Assembly (NCBI GenBank): GCA_008330645.1
Contig: VLTN01000017.1
Coordinates: 1-64,000 of the forward strand
DNA from: Cafeteria roenbergensis
Taxonomy: Eukaryota > Sar > Bigyra > Bicosoecida > Cafeteriaceae
Direction: 5' to 3'
Length of the DNA: 64,000 nucleotides
The notes beneath the pieces are model-generated. The model ran no database searches, was not told the DNA's origin, and was given only the letters and a program-made list of their open reading frames with translations. The position numbers and the translations under genes were made by a program. Positions 50,284 to 60,238 of this stretch are shown here, one piece after another. Every line of letters begins with the position of its first letter. Within the stretch, counting starts at the first letter, position 1.

Positions 50284-53200
50284 TTATTGCTGGGCACACT
50301 CTCCGGTGTTGTCCTCCCCCCCTCCGGAAAGGTCAAGAATCGGCTGGGCCAGCGACTGCCTTGCCGACCGCGACGCGCCCACGGCCGGGGACTCGAGCAT
50401 TGCCGGACGCTGCGTTGCGCGCTTGACGGCGCTTCCTGCAAAGGGCGACGCCACATTCGCCGAAAGCTGCGCGAGGCCCTTGCGGCGAGAGCCGGGCACG
50501 GGCGCCTCGACCGCGGCAGGAGTGGCCACCGCACCTGCCTCGCCCTTTCGGTCAGCTGCTGCCGGCGAGGACACCACATCGTCCTCTTCTTGCCAGTCCT
50601 GCTCGCACTCGCACTCCCCAGCTTCGGCCTCGTCCGCCATGCTCTGGTCGGACTCGTCACCGGCCTCGTCACCAGACTCGGCCCCGGACGCCGCGGCCGC
50701 CTCTTCCGCATCCTCCTCTTGCTCGACGTCGTCCGCATCGGCGTGCTCCGTGGCAGCAGCCGCGCCGTCGGAAACCGCGCCCGACGCCTCCAAGTGCTGC
50801 GCGGCCGCCGGAACCGCGGCGGCTTCTGCCATGGCCGGTTGCGGGGACGCCGGCTGGACAGGCGAGGCCGGCGCTGCTTCCGCTGCCACCGAGGCGGGGT
50901 GGCTGGCCGCATCGGCCACATGGTGCGCCGCTGGCTCCCACGTCGCAGCATCAGCATCAGCATCAGCAGCTGTGGCGGACGTGGTCAGAGCAGACGTGGC
51001 CACCGACGCCGCCATCGCCACCGCCGCGCCCGAGGCCGCGGCCGCGGAGGAGCTTGCGGCCGCACGCAGGGCCCGGAGCTTGCGAATCAGAGACATGTTC
51101 TCCTCCTCCAGGTACCGGACGTCGCGGGAAGCCTCCTCGCGGTCTCGGCCAGCCCGCTCCTCCGCCGCCGCCGCCCTCGCCGCCTCGGCGGCGGCCTGCT
51201 CTGCGGCCGCCTGGGCCTCCTCACGCGCCGCCCGCGCCGCCTCCTCTGCCGCCGCGGCCCTCTCCTCCGCCGCGGCAGCCCTGGCCTCTGCGGCCTCGGC
51301 CCGGGCTGTCGCAGCGCCGACGTCTGTGCCGGCCGCGGAGGCAGCCTCTGCCGCTGCACGCGCCTCCTCAGCCTCTGCCAAGGCGGCGTCAGCACTCGCG
51401 AGGGCTCTGCCCGCCCTGCCCTCGGCCACCTCGGCACGCCGCTCGGCGTCTCTTGCACGGAAGGCTGCGCGGCGCGCTGCCGACAGCACCCCGTCCACCA
51501 CCTCGGCAAAGTCGTCCCACGAGGCGCCCGCCGATCCCTCCACAGACGCCGCCGACCCGCTCAGAGTCGACGACGAGGACGAGGACGAGGAAGTTGTTTC
51601 GTCACCGCCCTGGACCCCGGCCGCAGCGGCAGCCGCAGTCCCAGCCGCAGCGGCGCTGTCGAGGCCGATGTCGGCTCGGACAGCCTCCACCGCCGCAGCC
51701 ACGGCAGCCCGCACCGCCCGCGCCCGGCTCAGCTCCAGCTGGGCAGTGCGAAGCTGCTTCACGCGCCCAGCCACTGCCTCCTCCGCAGCCTCAGCCCGGC
51801 GCCGGACGTCGGAGAGCTCCGCGTTGGCGGCCTCGGCAGCCGCGGTGGCCGCCGCAATCTCCTCGGCGGCGGCAGCAGCGGCGGCGGAAGCAGCGGCTGC
51901 TGCAGCAGCAGATTCAGCAGCAGCGCCGCTGTCGTCGTCACCGGCGTCATCGGCGTCACCCTCCATGTCGCTGCAGCTCAGGTCCGCAGCGCCCCCCGCC
52001 TCGGCCGCCTCCCGCTTCAAGGCCCTCCTCTGCCTGTCCGTCAGCACCGCCTCCACACCCTCCATGCGGGCGCGCAGCTCCGCCAGCGCACGGCCCGCTT
52101 CGGCCGCCTTGGCCTCAGCGGCTGCGACTGCCGCCCGGCCCGCCTTGGCGTCCTTGCGGAGCTGATCGCGCTCTGCCTTGATCTTCATAATCTGGCGCAG
52201 CTTCGCTTGGGTCAGCTTCGCCTGCTCCAGCTCTGCCACACGCTTCTTCAGAGCCGCAGCCCCCTGACGGAGTGACTCCGCCTCGCTGGACGCCGCCTCG
52301 GAGGCAGCCCGGGCCCGTGCCAGCTCGGCAGCCGCGGCGCTCGCGGCGGCTCTGCCGGCCTCCAGCTGGGCGCGGCTGGCCCCGACCTCCTCCCGCAGGG
52401 ACTCCGCCTCCGCCTCCGCACGGTCCAGCGACCCGCTCAGGTCCGTCACCTCCTGTGCCAGGGCCCGGGCGCGCGACTCGGCGGCCGCCACGGCCTCGGC
52501 CGCCTTGCGGGCCCTCTCCGTGGCCTCCGCCGCCGCCGCTGCACCGGCCGCCTCGGCGCTCTCCGCCCGTGCCTCGGCCGCCGTGGCCCTGTCCAGAGCC
52601 GCTTCCTCCGCCGCCGCCGCGGCCTCGGCCCTGCTCGCGGCTGCTGCGCGTGCCTCTTCAGCGGCTGCAGCGGTCTCCGCCGCCGCCGCGGCCTTTGCAG
52701 CCGTCTCCGCCAAGTCGCCGGCCGACGTCTCCAGGCGCCGCTGCAGCGCGCCAATCTCCTCCTGCAGAGCCGCACACTGCTCCTGCGCCGCGGCGGCGGC
52801 AGCGGCTGTGGCAGCCTCGGCAGATCGCTTCGCCGCCTCTGACGACGCCTCGCCCGCAGCTGCGTGAGCGGCAGCCAGGTCTGCTCTGGCCGCGTCAAGC
52901 GTCGCTGCCGCCTCGTCCCGTGCGCGGGTCGCCTCCTCAGCCCGCTCCGCCGCCGCCTGCGCGGCGTCCTCCGCCTCAGCCGCCCGCTGGAGCGCACCGG
53001 CGGCGTCGTCTCGCGCCGCCTGCAGCTCTGCCCTCAGGGCCGCCTGCGCCGCCTCGGCCGTGTCGTCAGCTGCTCGCTTTGCAGCCTCGAGCTCTGCCTG
53101 CAGCTTTGCCGACTGCGCCGTCGCGTCCTCGAGCTCCGCGGCAAGAGCGGCGGCGTGCTCTGCCGACCGCCGTGCCTCTGAGCGCGCATCCGACGCGTCT

Positions 53201-56200
53201 CCCGACGCCGCCGTGGCCGCCTCCTCGGCGTCTCTCAGCTCGTCCTTGAGGGACGCTACCTCCTGCGCCGCGGCGCTGGCCGCCTCCTGAAGCGCGGTTT
53301 CGCGGTCTGACGCCTCGCCCAGCTCCTCCGCAACGGCGTCGCGGGCCGCCACAGCCTCGTCCCGCTCCTCCCGCAGCGCCGCCGCGCGCCGCTCCAGGGC
53401 CGCGATCGACGACCGAAGGGTCTCGAGCTCGGCCCGCGCCGCAGCGGCGGGGTCTGCTGCCGCAGCAGTGCCCGGGGAGTCTCCACCCGCTGCCCCTTCC
53501 AGCGGGCCCTCTGCCGCGCCTGACGCTGCCGCCGCCGCTGCCTCAAGCTCGTCGATGCGATCGGCTGCTCTGGCCAGATCCTTCTTCACCGCCTCTAGCT
53601 CTGCCTTGGTTGCCTCAAGGGCTCTGCCGGCCGCCTCTGCCTCGGCACGCGCCTGTGCCGCGGCCTGCGCCGGGGAGGGCTTGCCCCTGGAGGACGCGTC
53701 GAACTCGCCCGCGGATGCCCGGCCGAAGAGCCCGCCGTCATGGGACGACGCTGCCTCAGCCTCAGCCTCAGCCTTCGCGTCTGCCTCGGCCGCGGATGCA
53801 GATGCGGCAGCCGCCTGAGCCTGCTGGGAGGCCAAGTCCGCCCGCTGCTCCGCCTGAAGGCAGCGCTTGCGCCAGTGCGCCGCCTCGTCCTCCGCCTCGA
53901 CACCGCTCGTTTCCGCCCGGCGACCGGCCTCGGCCATGCGAGCGACTTCGGCGACCGCCTCTGCCGCGGCCGCCTTGGCCGCCTCGGCCTCTGCCGTGGC
54001 TTTGGAGGCAGCGGCCTCGGCCTTGCTTGCGCGGGCGTCGGCCGCCTGCTCTGCCTCCTCGACCGCGGCGCGCGCCGCCTCGGCCTGGGCCTGGGCCTCG
54101 CGCAGCCTGTCCTGCAGCGCGCGCACTTCGCCGCCGGCTGGTCCGCTCGCGGCGTTGGCAGCGTCAGCGTCTGCGTCAGCAATCGCAGCAGCTGCAGCTG
54201 CGGCTTCCGCCTGCGCCTCCGCCCTGGCTGCCTCCACCGCGCTGGCAACAGCAGCCGCTGACTCGTCCTTGACGCGCTCCAGGTCGGCCTGAGCCGTCGT
54301 GAGCGCCGCACGCATTCTCTCCAGCTCCGCCGCTGCCGCCTCAGCTGCCACGTCCGCCTCGGCCTCAGCCAGCGACACCGCCTCCTCCAGCTCTGCTGCC
54401 GCGGCCTCCTTCGTCCGCGCCAGCTCTGCCTCCAGCTCTGCCACCCTGGCCTTGGCAGTGTCGCCCTCCTGCTCCGCGGCGCACACGGCCGCCTCTGCCT
54501 CCGCCTCCAGCTCCGCCAGTGCCTGTTCGCGCTCGGCTTGCGCCTGCGCCAGCTCGTCCTTGGCAGCGGCCAGCGCCCCCCTCAGGCCCGCCGCCTCCTG
54601 CACAGCCAGGGCGGCCTTCTCCTCCGCCTCCTCCACCAGCAGCAGGCTGTGTTCAGCCTCTTCGCGAAGCCTACCCGCCTCCTCCTGGGTCGCCGCCAGC
54701 GCGCCCTTCAGCTCTGCCCGCTCGCGGCTCCATGCGGCCGGGGTGCCGGCAGCCCCGCCGGCGCCTTCCCCAGCCGGGCCGGCAGCAGAGCTTCGGCGCG
54801 ACACCGCTGCGGACGGCGCCGCAGAGGAGGCACTGCTGTCCCGGGCCTGTGCTGCGGCCGAGCCAGCCCGGGAGCCGCCGGCCCTGCGGCCGAGTCTGTC
54901 CCGCTTGGTGCCAGCCGCCCTCCGGCCCTTTGCAAAGGCCACCTCATCGTCATCGTCGTCGCAGTCGTCGCCTTCATCGTCCGTTGCCGCGCTGCCTGCC
55001 ACAGTGTCAGCGTCCGCGTCCGCGCCGTCACGGGCTCGGTCGCCGTCGCCGTCGACCTCGTCGTCCTCCTCATCCTCGTCCGACGAGTCTCCCAGGACGA
55101 GCTTCTGGCGCCTCCGCCTCGTCACCACTCCAGGTCCGGCAGAGCCTTCGGGGTGCGCTCCCGCAGTCGTGGCGGCACGTGACGGCCTGGAACCCTCGTC
55201 CGACAGCCTGGCCCTGCCGGCCCGCCCTGGCTTGGTCACAACCTCGCCCTTGCGAGGCGACATGCCCTGCGCAGCTGCGAGCTGGTCGTCGTTGAGCAAC
55301 TCCGCCTCCGCCTCCGCCTCCGCCTCCGCCTCCGCCTCGGCCAGCCGCACTGCCTCAGCCATCTCGGCCCGGGCCGCAGCCTCTCCAGCGGCGTGCGCCC
55401 CGGCAGCGACCCCAGCCCCAGCCCCAACCCCAACCCCAACCCCAGCCGCGGCCGCTGCCACGGGGCCAGGTACGTCCCTCGCTGTCGAAGAGGATCCTGT
55501 GGCGCGGCTCGAGGCGGCCCCGGCACTTGTGTCGTCTCTGTCGGCCGGCGCCGCTGCCGCTGCCGACTGGCCCGCGCGGCCACCAGCCCCTGCTGCGGCA
55601 GATGCCGCGTCCCTAGGCTCGCCGGAGCCTTGACCGGCGTCCGATGCCCCGGTGATGGCGCGGCGGTGGCCAAGTCCCAGCCCCGAGGCACCAAGGTCAG
55701 CAACCCCCGCCGCTGACGTCATTGAGGGACACCACGTCTCTCTGTGGCGCTTGGAGCGACCGCGCGCGCCCAGCCGCACCGCCCCGCGAACCGAGCGAAC
55801 CCTGCCCGCCGCGTCCCCGCCGACGTCCCCGTCGTCCAGGCCCGCCGGACCGGCGGCCGACCCGGCTCCGCCTGCTGCCCCGAGTCCCCTGGCCGCGCCT
55901 GCGGGGAGCATGCCTCCCACCAGCACCTGCCGGCGCAGCGCGTCGATCAGCCGCTCGTACTCGGCACGGGTGCACGCGTCCGGAGCGGCGCTGCCGGCAG
56001 AGCCAGAAGACGCCCCCGCCCCCGCCCCCGCCGCTGCAGCGTCGGCGTCGGCGTCGGCGGCTTCGCCACCCTCGTCGGAGGCCGCTGCTGCGTCCGGGGA
56101 TCCCGCTGTTGTTGCTGCTGTTGCAGCTGCTGTGGCCGCCGCTGTTGCGCCGACTTCTGTGCTCGAGGCGCCTCCCGCGTCGGCGCCCGGCCCTGCTGCT

Positions 56201-57998
56201 GCTCCGGCCGCCTCTGTCGCCTTGAGCGACTCCAGCTGGCTCTTGAGGCGCCTGAGCTCTGCCTGCATCTTCTTCATGCGAGCCCGGTCGTCCATGACCT
56301 CGTTGGCGTGCGCCCTGGTGGTGATGGCCTTGGCAGAGTGGGCGAACTTGAGGGTGGACCTGGTCTCCTCCAGGTAGGCGGAGGCCGGCGACACGCAGCA
56401 GACCACCGCAGTGCGGGTGTTGCCGGTGAGCGAGGGCTGGAGGAGGCGGGTGAGCCTGCTGTTCCTGAAGGAAACGTGTCCCTGGCCCTTTGACCTGGCA
56501 AGCTCCTTGATGCAGGTGCTGAGAGCGAGCAGGCTCTTGTTGATGTTGCCGGCCTCCTTCAGACGCAGACCCGCGGCGCCGGTGGTGCGCACGGACTCTG
56601 AGCCGGCCAGGTCGACCAGCGAGAGGCACCCCACCAGCACGGCGCCATCGTCCTCATCGTCGGCGTCGGCGTCGGCTGCTGCCGCAGCGGGCGTTGCCTT
56701 GGCCCCGCTGCCATCCTGCGCGTCCTCTGGCACGGATGCCGCCTTGGCGCGCGACGGCCTGCTCTCCACAGTGATCCTGAAGATCGTGTGGGAGCGGCTG
56801 GACCGCTTGTTCATGTCCGTCTCGCCCACCTTGCGCAGCGCCTCGCCGCGCTGCAGGCAGGCCATGAGCTCCTCGGCGCTGGACACGACAACGTCCTTTC
56901 CGTCCACGTACACGCCGCGAGAGACCGACTGATGGATCGTCAGGGTGGGCGTTCCCGGCTCTAGCAGGTCGCGAATCGTCTCGTTGTAGATCTCCAGGTA
57001 CGACACGCGCACCAAAAACGTGCGGTCGGGTGTCTGCGCGGCGCCAAGGGCTTGGACAGGAGGCACGGAAGGGCGGGGCTGGGGCGGCGGGGCGCCAGGC
57101 GTGGCACGTGCCAGCACGCAGTGCTCGGGTCAGGCACCGGGGGCCCATACATCAGATGCGGCCAACGCGAAATGGAGGCGCACTTGGGCCGACGCTGCGG
57201 CTGCACCGAGCGGCCTGGGTCATGCCGGGCGCGGCACACGCAGCGCAGCGAGCACCGCGGGCCTCACGTTTGCGATGTGCTCCATGATGTCGTCCACGGC
57301 CATTCGCACAATGCCGGGGTGCTCCTCCGAGCCCTGCATGGTGAACGTCTTGCCCGCTGCCGTCTGCCCGTACGCGAAGATGGTGCCTGCGGGACGAGCG
57401 GCCAACAGCGCCAGCGATGCAACCCAAGAGCACGTTCTCTGTCGTGGAGCAGTGCCGGGGCGGGCGGGCGGGGGTTCCACAAACGCTCTGCGAGGGGCGC
57501 GGCCAATGGCGGGCGGGCGCCCGTTGACGAAACTCACCGTTGTAGCCTTCTGCGACGGACTTGGTGATGGGGTGTGCGATCTCGCCATAGATAGAGGAGG
57601 TGTCCTGATCGGACCCAAACACGTGATCTGCGGGCTCAATCGGGGGTGGGCGGGAGGGGTGGGGAAGGGGCGACGGTCGACCACTGACTCAAGCAAGCAA
57701 AAACGCAAGTGCCGTTCCCGGGCGCGGCACGCGCGAGACCAGAACCCTCGGCCGCAGCGCAAGGGGCTCCTTGCAGCGCTCCCTCCTCACCAAACGCGTA
57801 GGTGCTTCCCGGGACGGGCTCCTCGGCAGGCGTGTACTGCTGCAAGTGGCCAGCGTAGTCGGGAATCGGCTTCCAGGCGCAGAACGCCCCTTGCGCCGCC
57901 TCGCTCTGGCTGAAAGGCCGGATGCGGATGCACACGGCGATCCGCTCCTCGACATCGCTCGCCGGAGGTCCGGCGGCTGCAGCCGCGGCAGCGGCCAT
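50284..57998 (-). CDS. Kinesin-7 (CENP-E-like) heavy chain with C-terminal CaaX box
   Basis: Four exons, 57998-57791, 57627-57538, 57386-57268 and 57033-50284, with GTGAG donors and matching phases, give 2388 residues. The motor is N-terminal (about 18-375): VEERIAVCIRIRPF, P-loop GQTAAGKT (about 106-113), switch I NKRSSRSH, switch II DLAGSE, and NSRLTRLLQPSLTGN. The sequence after the motor (NEVMDDRARMKKMQAELRRLKSQL) closely follows kinesin-7. A disordered acidic segment and roughly 1,500 residues of Ala/Glu-rich coiled coil follow. The last four residues are CAQQ, a CaaX box with Gln at the end; human CENP-E also ends in a CaaX box with Gln. It is likely a plus-end motor acting in mitosis at kinetochores or spindle. 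Confidence 0.88.
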
Positions 57999-58148
57999 GG
58001 TGCCTGCGCGGGTCGGGAGCCACGCGGAGTGCCGCCGTTGCCAACGGGCGGCAGCGGCCTGAGGGCCAAAGCGGCTCTGCCGGCGGGCGGGCGGGCGGCG
58101 TGGCTGCCCTCACTGGGAGTGCCCTGCTTGCGCCCGCGGACGGATCCC
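57999..58148. promoter_or_regulatory. Compact bidirectional promoter, kinesin / secreted protein
   Basis: Only 150 bp separate the two outward-facing start codons, the tightest divergent pair in the window. No core motif is evident. Confidence 0.5.
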
Positions 58149-59582
58149 ATGCGCGGCGTGACCGCGTGCCTGGCGGCGCTGGTGCTGCTCGCGGCCCTCC
58201 CCGCTCGCGCCCAAGTGGCTCCCCAGGGTGCGTCGGCGGCGCCTCGGCGCGCGTTCCGGCCGGCTGCTGCGTTTTGCTTGGGGCCCGGGCGCCGTGCTTG
58301 GCAGCCTGAATGCCACCCCGTCCCAACTGCGGGGCTGCTTGAACTGCGCGCACGTTCGGCGCGTGGGCTCGGCGCGGCCGTCCGTGGCCTTGGCGGCGGT
58401 GCCGGCCCAAACTTCAACCCGGCCTCGCTGCTGTGTTCCCCGCCCGCTGCTTGGGCGCGCTTCGCAGGTGTGTCGGCCACGTGCAACGCCGCAACGACCA
58501 AGCTTGTGACCTCAATCATGCCGGCCATTGAAAAGTTCCAGGACGCCAACCCTGGGTGCCTGACCAAGTGTAACCCGGAGGTGGCGAGCGCGTGCGAGTC
58601 TGACTGCGTGGCGGGATTGTCCGACTTTTCGGCCGCCTGCAAGAGCGCCGGCGGGCACCTGTACATCGTGGCGCACCGCATCTTCTTCGACGCCCCCAAC
58701 ACCCCGGAGCAGCGCGTGAACCAGTACCAGTGCCTGTCGCCCTCTTGCGAGGGCTCCAACGACATGCTCGTCTACGACGCCTTCTTCCAGGCGGTGCTGT
58801 GCAACAACAGGTTCGGCGGCGCCCCGGTCAAGGAGTGCTTCGCGGACCTGAGGCCGTTCGCGGCCCTCACCCCCGGCTGCCAGGCTGGCGTCGACACCGC
58901 TGCCACCTCCGCGGACCTGGTCAAGGCCCTGGCCACCTACCAGGACGCGAACAAGCAGTGTTTCGCCGCCTGCGACCCGCGCGGCACCAAGGCGTGCGAC
59001 GCCACTTGCTACGAGACGTCGGGGGAGCTGGCCTCCGCCTGCAGCGCGGCGGGGGGCGAGGTGCAGGCTCTGCAGGCCGACGTCGCTCTGGCAAAGGCCG
59101 TGGGCAACGCTACCATCCGGTACCTCGAGTGCGCCCCCAAGCCCTGCACGGAGCAGGCCGCCCTGCCCGCGTACGAGGAGGACCGCGCCGCCGACTACTG
59201 CGACGAGTTCTCGGCCATGGACGTCGCCAGCTGCAGCGTGCAGCTCCTCCCGGGGGGGCTGGGTCCCAGCGCCGGCTCCATCATCGGCGGGCTCGCTGCC
59301 GCCACGGCCGCCATCGCCCTCACTGGCTTCCTCGCCTATCACGGCTCCATCAGGGCCGGGTGGGTGCGGAGAGAGAGCATCCCCGCCCCCACCCGCCGCG
59401 TGTGCGAGTGCGCCTGCATTCTAGAGCGATGCGGGTCCTCCCGCGGATCGACCCTGGGCGCCTACTCGTCGACCACGTCGGGGGGCGGCGTTGGGGGCAC
59501 CCCCTCGTACGGCGGCTCGTCGCGGGGCGCGCCCGACCACCTCGGCGCCTCGCGAACCAGCGGCTACAGCAGCATCCCGTGA
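58149..59582 (+). CDS. Type I membrane protein with duplicated cysteine module (unknown family)
   Basis: Exon 1 (58149-58227) is a signal peptide (MRGVTACLAALVLLAALPA). The intron has donor GTGCGT and acceptor GCTTCGCAG, and exon 2 is 58468-59582; 397 residues. The ectodomain carries two related cysteine modules: residues about 30-88 (FQDANPGCLTKC, ACESDC, SAACKSAGG) and about 165-225 (YQDANKQCFAAC, ACDATC, ASACSAAGG). A helix (SIIGGLAAATAAIALTGFLAY, about 317-337) crosses the membrane, followed by a Cys- then Ser/Gly-rich cytoplasmic tail. At least 20 Cys in the ectodomain imply disulfides. I do not recognise the family; a cell-surface or secretory-pathway protein is inferred from topology alone. 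Confidence 0.7.
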   Translation: MRGVTACLAALVLLAALPARAQVAPQGASAAPRRAFRPAAAFCLGPGRRAWQPECHPVPTAGLLELRARSARGLGAAVRGLGGGAGPNFNPASLLCSPPAAWARFAGVSATCNAATTKLVTSIMPAIEKFQDANPGCLTKCNPEVASACESDCVAGLSDFSAACKSAGGHLYIVAHRIFFDAPNTPEQRVNQYQCLSPSCEGSNDMLVYDAFFQAVLCNNRFGGAPVKECFADLRPFAALTPGCQAGVDTAATSADLVKALATYQDANKQCFAACDPRGTKACDATCYETSGELASACSAAGGEVQALQADVALAKAVGNATIRYLECAPKPCTEQAALPAYEEDRAADYCDEFSAMDVASCSVQLLPGGLGPSAGSIIGGLAAATAAIALTGFLAYHGSIRAGWVRRESIPAPTRRVCECACILERCGSSRGSTLGAYSSTTSGGGVGGTPSYGGSSRGAPDHLGASRTSGYSSIP

Positions 59583-60238
59583 GGCGCGCGCCGGGAGATG
59601 CTGCCGAACCCAGAGGACAGCGCGTGCGGGCCGCTTGCCCAGCTGCGGTGACTCGCGAGCGGCACCTCGCGCCGTTGCTGGCACGCCCCCCCTTCCCGCT
59701 GCCCAGGCGGCCGCGCTTTGGCCGGCAGCTGCGACTGTCTGCCGGGCGAGCCGCACCCTCGGTGAATCGATGGGCCGAGGCACGCGGGCGGGCAGGGCCT
59801 GTGTCGAGCGCTGTGACTGCGAGACGGGGCTGCGTCTGGGCGTCTCAGACTGTTTGTGTTTTTATGTGTGAGCGGCTGTGAGCGCGCGAGGCCGCCGCCG
59901 CCGCCGCCGCTGCTGCTGCTGCTGCTGCTGCTGCTGACGCTGCTGGCGGTGACAATTCCGGCCGTAGCCAGCCCAAGCCCGGCTCACACGGGGCCCGAGG
60001 CCATTTGCAACGCGAGCAACTGCGCTTCCCGTCAAACCAAGCCGGTCCCGGTTGCAGCTGCGGTGTGCTCGACGCCCGGCTGCGCGCTTCGCTGCGCTGG
60101 GCAGGCAAGCAGTGGCGCGTCCGTGTTGTCCCGGGGCGCAGCCGCTTGCAGGCACTCTCACGCACTCAGTCTCGCAGGCTCGCTCGAACCGCTCTGTGTG
60201 CAAAGCGCAAAATAGTGACGGCACGCCGCATGCAGGGC
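59583..60238. other. Convergent intergenic region with trinucleotide repeat
   Basis: 656 bp between facing stop codons. A (CCG)n(CTG)n tract at about 59894-59937 has six CCG then nine CTG units. No supported gene. Confidence 0.45.

Noticed and set aside
50287-52275. Long plus-strand frames opposite the kinesin coiled coil
   Set aside because: Antisense readings of Ala/Glu-rich codons in GC-rich DNA; no recognisable protein.
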